Source: an uncultured Clostridia bacterium
Lineage (GTDB): Bacteria > Bacillota > Clostridia > TANB77 > CAG-465
Length of the DNA: 64,000 nucleotides
Direction: 5' to 3'
Assembly (NCBI GenBank): GCA_944388585.1
Contig: CALXJI010000004.1
Location: 156,737-220,736 of the forward strand
Numbering within the stretch: position 1 is the stretch's first letter; each line of letters starts with the position of its first letter. Shown here one piece after another: positions 57,823 to 64,000 of the stretch. The notes beneath the pieces were generated by a model. It was not told the DNA's origin. It was given only the letters and a program-made list of their open reading frames with translations, and did no database searches. The translations under genes were made by a program, and so were the position numbers.

Positions 57823-57933
57823 CTTTACTCTCCTTTTAATATTATGTTTAATATTATACATTATTTATGTTAATTTTTCAAGTTTTATTATAATTATAGT
57901 TGCCTTATTTTTCCATTTTTTGCACAATAAATA

Positions 57934-57962
57934 TTGACTTTTATACATTAAAAATGTATACT
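57934..57962 (+). promoter_or_regulatory. Likely sigma-A promoter of pyk
   Basis: TTGACT, 17-base spacer, TATACT, about 75 bases before the pyk start. Confidence 0.6.
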
Positions 57963-58037
57963 AGTAATTGCATTAGACAAAATATTTAGTATAAGGTTTA
58001 ATATTTTGTAAATTTTATTTTTAAGGAGATGTAAAGA

Positions 58038-59492
58038 ATGAAAAAAACTAAAATTGTATGTACAATTGGACCAGCTAGTGAAAGTAAAGAAGTTTTAACT
58101 TCTCTTATTAAAGCTGGAATGAACGTAATGAGATTAAACTTTTCTCATGGTGATCATGCTGAACATTTAGCAAAAGTTAAAACATTAAGAGAAATTAATG
58201 CAGAACTTGGAACAAATGTCGCTTTCATGCTAGACACTAAAGGACCAGAAATAAGAACTGGATCTTTTGGAAGTGATCAAAACACTCGTATGAGCTTTAC
58301 TAAAGGAGACAAAATTACTCTTACAACTAAAGAAGTAGAAGGTACAAAAGATCTTTTATATGTAAACTACGAAGGTCTACCTCAAGATGTTGAAGTTGGT
58401 GGACATATTTTAATTGATGATGGTTTGGTAGATTTATTAATAGATGAAATTTCAGGAAATGAAATTAAATGTACATTCCAAAATTCAGCTGTATTAAAAG
58501 GAAGACGTGGAGTTAATGTTCCTGGAGCTAAATTACAACTTAAAGCTATGACAGAAAAAGACAAATCAGATTTAAAATTTGCTGTAGAAAATGATTTTGA
58601 TTTCATAGCTGCATCATTCATTAGAAAGCCTCAAGATGTTATTGATATGAGAGAATATCTTGATTCTTGTGGAAAAAATTCAATAAAAATTATTTCTAAA
58701 ATTGAAAATCAAGAAGGATTAGACAATTTCGATGAAATATTAAAAGTTACAGATGGTATAATGGTTGCTCGTGGTGATTTAGGAGTTGAAATTCCTGAAG
58801 AAAATGTACCAGCTGCTCAAAAAATGATGATTAAAAAATGTATAAAAGCTGGAAAACCAGTCGTTACAGCTACTCAAATGTTAGAATCTATGCAAAAAAA
58901 TCCTAGACCTACAAGAGCTGAAGTATCAGATGTTGCAAATGCTATATATGATGGAACTTCTGCAATTATGCTTTCTGGAGAATCTGCACAAGGAGATTAT
59001 CCTTTAAATTGTGTTGAAACTATGACAAGAATAGCAAATGCTACAGAAAAAGATATACATTACTGGAAAAGATTTAAAAAGAATAATTTAAATAAAGCTT
59101 GTACTTCAAATGAAAAAGTTGAAGAAGTAGATCTAAAAAAACAAGCAAACTTTTCAGTTTGTTGCTCTGCTCTATTTTCAGATGCTGCAGCAGTCGTTGC
59201 TGTTTCTGAAGATGGTGAGACAGCTTCAATTTTATCTAGTTTTAGAATTGAATGTCCAATATATGCAATAACACCAAGTGTTAAAGCTTATAGACATATG
59301 GCAATTGAACAAAACGTTACTCCTATTCTTGTTGAAGGAGAAACAGATCTTAATACTTTACTAAATAAAGGACTAGAAATATTAAAAGAAAAAGAATATC
59401 TAAAAACTAATGATACAGTTGTATTAAGTGGTGGATTTTTAAATGGTAATTCTTTACAAAATCAAATTACTGGTAAAATAGTTAAAATATAA
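58038..59492 (+). CDS. pyk: Pyruvate kinase
   Basis: Transfers phosphate from PEP to ADP in the last step of glycolysis. The 484-residue protein has KTKIVCTIGPAS, MNVMRLNFSHGDH, MLDTKGPEIRTG, KIENQEGLDNFDEIL, GIMVARGDLGVEIP, KPVVTATQMLESM and PTRAEVSDVANAIYDG. The C-terminal domain ends near residue 480, so the extra PEP-utiliser-like domain of Bacillus pyruvate kinases is absent. It is monocistronic with a AAGGAGATG ribosome site. Confidence 0.97.
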   Translation: MKKTKIVCTIGPASESKEVLTSLIKAGMNVMRLNFSHGDHAEHLAKVKTLREINAELGTNVAFMLDTKGPEIRTGSFGSDQNTRMSFTKGDKITLTTKEVEGTKDLLYVNYEGLPQDVEVGGHILIDDGLVDLLIDEISGNEIKCTFQNSAVLKGRRGVNVPGAKLQLKAMTEKDKSDLKFAVENDFDFIAASFIRKPQDVIDMREYLDSCGKNSIKIISKIENQEGLDNFDEILKVTDGIMVARGDLGVEIPEENVPAAQKMMIKKCIKAGKPVVTATQMLESMQKNPRPTRAEVSDVANAIYDGTSAIMLSGESAQGDYPLNCVETMTRIANATEKDIHYWKRFKKNNLNKACTSNEKVEEVDLKKQANFSVCCSALFSDAAAVVAVSEDGETASILSSFRIECPIYAITPSVKAYRHMAIEQNVTPILVEGETDLNTLLNKGLEILKEKEYLKTNDTVVLSGGFLNGNSLQNQITGKIVKI

Positions 59493-59497
59493 TTCTA

Positions 59498-59532
59498 AAT
59501 AAGGTAATTTTTAAAATTACCTTATTTTTTTA
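59498..59532 (+). terminator. Terminator of pyk
   Basis: AATAAGGTAATTTT and AAAATTACCTTATT arms with a short loop and a tract of seven T residues. Confidence 0.85.
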
Positions 59533-59552
59533 TCAAAAAAACACTTTATATC

Positions 59553-59581
59553 TTGATTATTTAAAATAATTATGTTAAAAT
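59553..59581 (+). promoter_or_regulatory. Likely sigma-A promoter of rpmB
   Basis: TTGATT, 17-base spacer, TAAAAT, about 40 bases before the rpmB start. Confidence 0.6.
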
Positions 59582-59622
59582 GTATGAGTAATTGAATTAT
59601 TTTAGATAAAGGGGGCTTCAAA

Positions 59623-59808
59623 ATGGCAAAATGCGAAATTTGTGATAAAGATGTAACATATTCACTACAAGTGAGTCACTCTCACAGAAGAACAGCTAGA
59701 ACATTTAAACCTAACGTTCAATCAGTAAGAGTAAATATTAACGGAACACCTAAGAAAATGAATGTTTGTACTAGATGTTTAAGAAGTGGAAAAGTAGAAA
59801 GAGTCTAA
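59623..59808 (+). CDS. rpmB: Large ribosomal subunit protein bL28
   Basis: A 61-residue ribosomal protein. It shows AKCEICDKDVTYSLQVSHSH, RRTARTFKPNVQSVRV and KMNVCTRCLRSGKVERV. The two C-x2-C pairs (CEIC and CTRC) mark the zinc-binding (C+) form of L28. Length is normal. It is transcribed alone between its own promoter and terminator. Confidence 0.96.
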   Translation: MAKCEICDKDVTYSLQVSHSHRRTARTFKPNVQSVRVNINGTPKKMNVCTRCLRSGKVERV

Positions 59809-59822
59809 TAATTATATATAGA

Positions 59823-59859
59823 GAGAATATCTTAACTTTTTAAGGTATTCTCATTTTTT
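59823..59859 (+). terminator. Terminator of rpmB
   Basis: GAGAATATCTTAA and TTAAGGTATTCTC arms (one mismatch) with a CTTT-type loop and a TTTTTT tail. Confidence 0.85.
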
Positions 59860-59861
59860 AA

Positions 59862-59891
59862 CAAAAAAAAAGAAGAGGCTTTCTTCCTCTT
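59862..59891 (-). terminator. Terminator of the patatin gene at 59896
   Basis: Minus-strand AAGAGG and CCTCTT arms with a seven-base loop, then CTTTTTTTTT. It is back-to-back with the rpmB terminator. Confidence 0.8.
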
Positions 59892-59895
59892 ACTG

Positions 59896-61071
59896 TTATT
59901 TCATATAATTTTTAAGTTCAATTATTGCTTCTCCTGCTTCCTTATAATTTCCAAAAAATCTACTAACTATACTATTATTATTATATTTCGGTTGTGTTGT
60001 TACAACATCTATAAAAAGGCAAAGTCCCATTCCTTTGTTTATTATATTTATTAATTTATTTCTATTTCTAAATAATATTTTAATATCTTTTATGTCTTTT
60101 TTTATTTTATTATACTCTTTTGTATATTTATCATGTCTAATTTCCAATTCATTTAAAAAATCGTCAAAATTATATACTTTATACATATCTATTAAATAAA
60201 ATTTAGCAGCAAGTTCTAATCCATATATTGTTTTTAAACTAAATATATTTAAAAATTTTTCAAATTCTCTTATATCGAAATAATAATAATGCCCTTGAAG
60301 TTTATTAAAAGCTTTAAGTGTATCTAAATACCCCATTTTTATGTTTTTATTTATTCTTTTTTTATCAAAATCAAAAGTACTTCCTAAGTCCTGATTGGGT
60401 TTTATTATTTTTATATATGCACCTTTCTTTAATAATTTCTTAGTAACTCCTTCATTAGAAATATCTATAACTATTATATTATTATAATCTTTTTTTAGAA
60501 GCATATTTATTGGAATATTGTCATATATTCCACCATCATAGTAAGTATTTTTTCCTATTTTTTGTGGTTTAAATATAGGAAAAAAACATGAAGATGCTAA
60601 AATATAATCATATAACTCTTCTTTTTTTATATCTTCTTTATATACTTCTAAAGATTTGTCTTTTGTAAATAAAGATGCTGTAACTATTCCATATTCTATT
60701 TTAGAATTATATATCTTTTCTACATCTATATATTTTTTCATTAATTCTTTCATTGGTGCATTTTCTAGTCCTTTATTTTTAGTTATTTCTTTTGTGAATT
60801 TAAAAATATTCTCACCGCTAAATATGTTACCTTCATTAAGTTTATTTTCTTTTGAGATTTTAACTAAATCTTCAAACTCTATATTGTTGTAAAGTTCTAT
60901 TATTCTACTAAAATCGTCCTGCAAAAATAATGCTCCATTTATTGCACCAATTGATGTACCAACTATTGCAGTTATATTAATATTTAATTCCTTTAAAGCT
61001 TTCCAAGCACCAACCTCATAAGCTCCCTTTGTGCCTCCACCGGCAAGCACAAGACCAAATCCTTCTTTCAT
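59896..61071 (-). CDS. Patatin-like phospholipase family protein (long form)
   Basis: A 391-residue predicted serine acyl hydrolase. It has LVLAGGGTKGAYEVGAWKAL (oxyanion loop), the nucleophile elbow VGTSIGAING and the catalytic Asp in YYDGGIYDNIPI. The remaining ~200 residues form a Lys-rich alpha region without recognised motifs, absent from the patatin at 2981. There is no signal peptide. I start at 61071, with GGAG 8 bases upstream; the frame to 61089 is less well supported. It lies 55 bases after the SpoVM-like micro-gene in the same direction, so it may be cotranscribed with it. Confidence 0.88.
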   Translation of the reverse strand: MKEGFGLVLAGGGTKGAYEVGAWKALKELNINITAIVGTSIGAINGALFLQDDFSRIIELYNNIEFEDLVKISKENKLNEGNIFSGENIFKFTKEITKNKGLENAPMKELMKKYIDVEKIYNSKIEYGIVTASLFTKDKSLEVYKEDIKKEELYDYILASSCFFPIFKPQKIGKNTYYDGGIYDNIPINMLLKKDYNNIIVIDISNEGVTKKLLKKGAYIKIIKPNQDLGSTFDFDKKRINKNIKMGYLDTLKAFNKLQGHYYYFDIREFEKFLNIFSLKTIYGLELAAKFYLIDMYKVYNFDDFLNELEIRHDKYTKEYNKIKKDIKDIKILFRNRNKLINIINKGMGLCLFIDVVTTQPKYNNNSIVSRFFGNYKEAGEAIIELKNYMK

Positions 61072-61126
61072 ATGACTTACTCCTATCATATTTTGATTAT
61101 ATGGTATAAGAGCAATTATTTCAACA

Positions 61127-61195
61127 CTATATCTTAAATATTGTTCTTAATATTATTTTCATAAATCTTCCAGGTTTATATATTACTACTTTCAT
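61127..61195 (-). CDS. spoVM: SpoVM-like 22-residue peptide
   Basis: A very short frame reads MKVVIYKPGRFMKIILRTIF plus KI and a TAG stop. Aligned with B. subtilis SpoVM (MKFYTIKLPKFLGGIVRAML...), it shares the MK start, the mixed beta-like N-terminus, a Lys-Pro turn at residues 7-8 (one residue shorter) and a basic amphipathic helix with Arg17. SpoVM sits on curved forespore membrane and anchors SpoIVA, whose gene is at 52120-53598. A strong AAGGAGG site stands 8 bases before the ATG, supporting real translation. It lies 14 bases after the 50-residue membrane protein gene. The identification rests on length, pattern and the sporulating host. Confidence 0.68.
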   Translation of the reverse strand: MKVVIYKPGRFMKIILRTIFKI

Positions 61196-61209
61196 ATATT
61201 ATTCCTCCT

Positions 61210-61362
61210 TTAACAAAATAGCCATGTAATTCCAAATATAGCTATTGCTATAGCACAAATTGCTACCCAACCCCAAAAAGGAAGAATAATACTTACACCT
61301 ACTCCTATTCCAAACGCTAATAAAAATAATCCTATTGTTTTCCTAAAACCACTTGTAAACAT
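61210..61362 (-). CDS. Small (50-residue) two-span membrane protein upstream of spoVM-like gene
   Basis: The frame opens MFTSGFRKTIGLFLLAFGIG and closes IAIAIFGITWLFC. There are two hydrophobic helices (about residues 10-27 and 30-49) joined by a tight LPFWGW turn, with a basic N-terminus. The GIGVGVSIILPFWGWV pattern is reminiscent of small conserved Clostridia proteins of unknown function. GGAGG lies 7 bases before the ATG, and the spoVM-like gene follows by 14 bases. A sporulation role is a guess from position only. Confidence 0.7.
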   Translation of the reverse strand: MFTSGFRKTIGLFLLAFGIGVGVSIILPFWGWVAICAIAIAIFGITWLFC

Positions 61363-61379
61363 ATTTATCCTCCTTTTTG

Positions 61380-61512
61380 TATGGCAATCGCTTAAAAAAA
61401 CAGAAATTAAATTACAAGCATATCATTTTACATAATTTTATTAGTTATGTTATCAAAAAAATCAATATTTATTTAAATCTCATTTTTAAAAATATTTTAA
61501 GCGATTGCAATA
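61380..61512. promoter_or_regulatory. Widely spaced inverted repeat with LacI-type cores
   Basis: TATGGCAATCGCTTAAAA at 61380-61397 and TTTTAAGCGATTGCAATA at 61495-61512 are inverted copies with one mismatch in 18, about 97 bases apart. They lie between the divergent spoVM-like cluster and nth. Each copy contains AATCGCTT, matching the AANCGNTT core of LacI-family operators. The right copy ends six bases before the nth -35 box. The AT-rich stretch between them encodes nothing I can see. DNA looping by a repressor, or a small mobile remnant, are both possible. Confidence 0.6.
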
Positions 61513-61518
61513 TCCTTT

Positions 61519-61547
61519 TTGACAAACAACAAAAAATATTGTAAAAT
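61519..61547 (+). promoter_or_regulatory. Strong sigma-A promoter of nth
   Basis: A consensus TTGACA, 17-base spacer and TAAAAT, about 33 bases before the GTG start. Confidence 0.75.
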
Positions 61548-61580
61548 GACTACTATATACTATGAACAGGGTGAATTAAT

Positions 61581-62228
61581 GTGAGTAAAAAATATAAAAA
61601 GCAAACAAAAAAACAAAGTGAGAAAATAATAAATATACTAATTAATGAATACAAAGAAGCTAAATGTGGGTTAGATTATACTACCCCTTTTTCTCTTGTT
61701 GTAGCACTAATTCTTGCTGCACAATGTACAGATAAAAGAGTTAATGAAATAACCCCCATTTTTTTTAGTAAATTTAAAACAATTGAAGATGTAAAAAATG
61801 CTAATATAGATGATGTGATTAATATTATTAGACCATGTGGATTCTTTAAAAACAAAGCTCATGCTATTATAGAAAGCGCTAAAATTATTTGTAATGACTT
61901 TAATGGTATAGTGCCAGATACTATGGAAGACTTAACAAAACTATATGGTATTGGTAGAAAATCTGCAAACATAATATTACAAGAATGTTTTGGAAAAGTG
62001 GTAGGAATAGCAGTAGATACACATGTAACAAGAATTTCTAGAAAAATTGGATTTTCAAATGGAAAAAGTCAATTTGAAATTGAAAATGAGCTTTTAAAGC
62101 TTTTTGATAAAAAATATTGGGAAAAAATAAATCATGTATTAGTAATTCATGGAAGAGCAATATGTATTGCTAACCATCCCAAATGTGACATATGTCCAAT
62201 AAACAATTTATGCAATAAGAACGACTAG
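61581..62228 (+). CDS. nth: Endonuclease III (DNA glycosylase/AP lyase)
   Basis: Removes oxidised pyrimidines and nicks abasic sites. The 215-residue protein has SLVVALILAAQCTDKRVNE, the helix-hairpin-helix LYGIGRKSANIIL with the catalytic Lys, VDTHVTRISRKIGF with the catalytic Asp, and the 4Fe-4S cluster C-x6-C-x2-C-x5-C in CIANHPKCDICPINNLC. The start is GTG at 61581 with AGGGTGA upstream; the overlapping ATG at 61579 is followed at once by a stop. It has its own promoter and terminator. Confidence 0.96.
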   Translation: MSKKYKKQTKKQSEKIINILINEYKEAKCGLDYTTPFSLVVALILAAQCTDKRVNEITPIFFSKFKTIEDVKNANIDDVINIIRPCGFFKNKAHAIIESAKIICNDFNGIVPDTMEDLTKLYGIGRKSANIILQECFGKVVGIAVDTHVTRISRKIGFSNGKSQFEIENELLKLFDKKYWEKINHVLVIHGRAICIANHPKCDICPINNLCNKND

Positions 62229-62250
62229 TTGTCGTTCTTATTTATTTTAT
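62217..62250. terminator. Bidirectional terminator spanning the nth stop codon
   Basis: AAGAACGAC and GTCGTTCTT form a 9-bp stem whose loop holds the nth TAG, with a T-rich tail. It also lies at the end of the convergent gene at 62242. Confidence 0.8.
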
Positions 62251-62979
62251 TTCTGTTCCTCCCCACTCTACAACTGTAAAGCCATTTCTAACCACTTGTG
62301 TTAATTCTTGCTCTTGCACTTGTATATATTCATTTAAACCTTTCCATTCCATAATAATTCTTATTAAAGTGTCTGGTTTTGGAATTATTTCTAATGGCAT
62401 ATTCTCTTCTATTTCTTCCATTGATTGAAATCTAATATAAACATACTCATTTTGTTGTAATCTTGGTAGCCAATAAATAATAAATTCTTCTGCTTCTTTA
62501 TCATTTAATCCAAGTATTGAAAGTTTTTCTTCTAAAAATTTAACTATATCTTCATTTTTTACAACAAACCCATCTTTAAGTCCATCATATTCCTTTGTAT
62601 TTTCACTTTCATAATATAATGAATAATATTCCCTTCCTGTTTTTTCATCAATCAAAGTTCCGTCTGGATATACCATCAATTTCCACTCGTTATTATATTC
62701 TGGATACGCAGTTGTAAGTTTGTTTACACTTCTTAGCTTAACTGAAACTTCAGTTTTTTCTTCTGGATATAAATATATCACTGGCTTATCTATTGATATT
62801 TCCATATCAAATTCATTTTGTATTTGATTTCCAGATTCTTTTACTTCTGTTTTTTTAGTTAATAAATTAATAAATAAAATAACGATAAATATTATAGTTA
62901 CTATTAAAACTACTACTAATACTCTACTTCTTGTCTTATCATCTTCCAATTTCAAATTGTTATTTTGATTGTTCTCCAT
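62242..62979 (-). CDS. Hypothetical membrane-anchored protein
   Basis: Not assigned to a named family. The ~245-residue product has one N-terminal span (about residues 19-41) and an extracytoplasmic domain. The domain opens with DKPVIYLYPEEKTEVSVKL and contains WKLMVYPDGTLID, YYSLYYES, FLEEKLSILGLNDKEAEEFI and YWLPRLQQNEY. I have the impression of a conserved family with a KPVIYLYPE start and a YWLPR motif, but know no function. I start at 62979, where AGAGGTG lies upstream, rather than at 63039. The 63040-63203 stretch holds only the tRNA-Leu terminator. Confidence 0.8.
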   Translation of the reverse strand: MENNQNNNLKLEDDKTRSRVLVVVLIVTIIFIVILFINLLTKKTEVKESGNQIQNEFDMEISIDKPVIYLYPEEKTEVSVKLRSVNKLTTAYPEYNNEWKLMVYPDGTLIDEKTGREYYSLYYESENTKEYDGLKDGFVVKNEDIVKFLEEKLSILGLNDKEAEEFIIYWLPRLQQNEYVYIRFQSMEEIEENMPLEIIPKPDTLIRIIMEWKGLNEYIQVQEQELTQVVRNGFTVVEWGGTEIK

Positions 62980-63149
62980 ATATTTCACCTCTAATTTTAT
63001 AATATCATTATCATTAAACTTCTTCAACTTAAAACTCAATACTATTTCATATGTTTTCTAAAAATTAATCAATTTATATATTTACATCTTTATTTAAAAA
63101 ATAAATTTTAAAATATATAGCTAGTTACATTAAAATTGCATTAAAATAT

Positions 63150-63197
63150 AAAAAATAATCTCTGTAAACTTATTATTTCAAGTATTACAGAGATTAT
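63150..63197 (-). terminator. Terminator of tRNA-Leu
   Basis: Minus-strand ATAATCTCTGTAA pairs with TTACAGAGATTAT over 13 bp, followed by TTTTTT. The loop is about 17 bases. Confidence 0.8.
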
Positions 63198-63203
63198 CAT
63201 TTG

Positions 63204-63288
63204 TGGTGCGGGTAAAAGGACTTGAACCTTCACGCCTCGCGGCATCGGCTTCTAAGACCGACGTGTCTGCCAATTCCACCATACCCGC
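63204..63288 (-). tRNA. tRNA-Leu (anticodon TAG)
   Basis: Minus-strand acceptor GCGGGTA/TACCCGC, D arm with TGGCAGAC, anticodon stem TCGGT/GCCGA with loop CTTAGAA (TAG, reading CTN leucine codons), a long variable arm as expected for a class II tRNA, T loop TTCAAGT, discriminator A and encoded CCA. Length is 85 bases including CCA. Confidence 0.95.
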
Positions 63289-63383
63289 AACTACGCTTAT
63301 TATAATAACATATGATGTAATTTTTGTCAATACTTTTAGAATAAATTAATAATAAATTTAAAACTATATTATAAACATTTCAA

Positions 63384-63412
63384 TTGACAAACTTTTGTTT
63401 GTTTGATATAAT
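63384..63412 (+). promoter_or_regulatory. Consensus sigma-A promoter of rmuC
   Basis: Perfect TTGACA, 17-base spacer, perfect TATAAT, 28 bases before the rmuC start. It is the best promoter match in the window. Confidence 0.8.
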
Positions 63413-63440
63413 TTTCCTTGTATAGAAATGAGGTAAATAT

Positions 63441-64000
63441 ATGGATTTAACAACAATTTTATGTGGTGTAATACTACTATTATTAATAGTAATAATTGCA
63501 TTACTATTAAACTTAAAAAACAAAAACAATAATTCTGATTCATTAAGGCAAGAAATCTCTACAATGCTTATGCATACACGCGAAGAACTTTTAAACAATA
63601 TAAGTACAAAAATATCTGAAAATGGTAATACGCAGCAACTTCAACTAGCAAATTTAACTAATATAAACGAACAAAAATTAGAAAATACACGTAAAAATAT
63701 GGAAGAAAAATTAGAATTGATACGTAGAACTGTTGAAGATAGACTTCTTTATATGCAAAAAGATAATGCAGATAAACTTGAGAAAATGAGGGTAACAGTA
63801 GATGAAAAGCTTCAAGGCACACTTGAACAAAGACTTGGAGAATCATTTAAAGTTGTAAATGATAGACTTGAGTCTGTATATAAAGGACTTGGTGAAATGC
63901 AATCTTTAGCACAAGGTGTTGGTGATTTAAAGAAAATATTTACAAATGTTAAAGCTCGTGGTACTTGGGGAGAAATTGAACTTGGAAATATATTGCAAGA
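63441..64000 (+). CDS. rmuC: DNA recombination protein RmuC, C-terminus cut by window edge
   Basis: The frame runs from the ATG at 63441 (GAGGTAAAT upstream) off the right edge; about 187 codons are visible. An N-terminal span (residues about 6-24) is followed by a long coiled coil (about 40-150). The start of the conserved RmuC nuclease-like domain follows: GLGEMQSLAQGVGDLKKIFT and KARGTWGEIELGNIL. RmuC limits inverted-repeat recombination in E. coli and resembles restriction-endonuclease-fold proteins. The catalytic part lies beyond the window. Confidence 0.93.
   Translation, partial: MDLTTILCGVILLLLIVIIALLLNLKNKNNNSDSLRQEISTMLMHTREELLNNISTKISENGNTQQLQLANLTNINEQKLENTRKNMEEKLELIRRTVEDRLLYMQKDNADKLEKMRVTVDEKLQGTLEQRLGESFKVVNDRLESVYKGLGEMQSLAQGVGDLKKIFTNVKARGTWGEIELGNILQ

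Noticed and set aside
61376..61383. CATACAAA on the minus strand as a sigma-E -10 box for the spoVM-like cluster
   Set aside because: It abuts the GGAGG ribosome site, leaving almost no leader, and no matching -35 box stands 14-16 bases upstream.

Overview
The window is a very AT-rich, densely packed chromosomal segment of a spore-forming, anaerobic, Gram-positive bacterium, most likely a member of the Clostridia. The evidence is SpoIVA and a SpoVM-like micro-peptide (endospores), an oxygen-sensitive class III ribonucleotide reductase (anaerobe), a sortase/LPXTG pilus locus (Gram-positive wall), strong AGGAGG ribosome sites and many U-tract hairpin terminators. I cannot name the species. There is no rRNA operon, CRISPR array, prophage or insertion sequence, and no gene-free stretch longer than about 300 bases.

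Layout. 1-3 kb: purine end pathway guaB-guaA (guaA cut by the window edge). 3-11 kb: a patatin lipase, ruvC, two small paralogous membrane proteins, and a likely operon ftsY-murB-yvcK-(degenerate glycogen-debranching-like protein). 11-21 kb: a membrane protein, an aspartokinase with a short regulatory half, an AI-2E-type exporter, the class III RNR cluster (nrdD, a 90-residue protein, nrdG), a cell-wall amidase, a COG2509 flavoprotein and the dipeptidase pepD. 21.8-37.8 kb: a pilus/adhesin island with two backbone-type pilins, two class C-like sortases, a 1276-residue surface protein and a roughly 2150-residue adhesin. 38-48 kb: a MacB-like ABC transporter, a CDF metal exporter, a glycosyltransferase-GtrA fusion, an SDR epimerase, tRNA-Trp, a small pyrophosphohydrolase, a phosphoesterase, tsaD and an M50 protease. 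48-64 kb: pyrG, a J-domain protein, a pyruvyltransferase-like protein, spoIVA, a frameshifted HipA/CtkA-like gene, mnmA, a DtxR-like regulator, pyk, rpmB, a second patatin, the SpoVM-like micro-gene with a 50-residue membrane partner, nth, tRNA-Leu and the start of rmuC.

The two most interesting observations are these. (1) The large NrdD polypeptide stops just after its zinc-ribbon cysteines. The conserved C-terminal loop that carries the glycyl radical in known class III RNRs (RRxxGYL...RVKH) sits instead on a separate 90-residue protein encoded immediately downstream, whose ribosome site lies inside the last NrdD codons. This looks like a two-polypeptide glycyl-radical enzyme. (2) A 22-codon gene resembling SpoVM, the membrane anchor of SpoIVA, follows a 50-codon double-membrane-span protein, about 8 kb from spoIVA. 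A paired LacI-type inverted repeat sits upstream of this cluster.

Start codons were revised from the longest open frame wherever a Shine-Dalgarno sequence pointed to an internal start. All functional calls come from reading motifs by eye; no database search was run.
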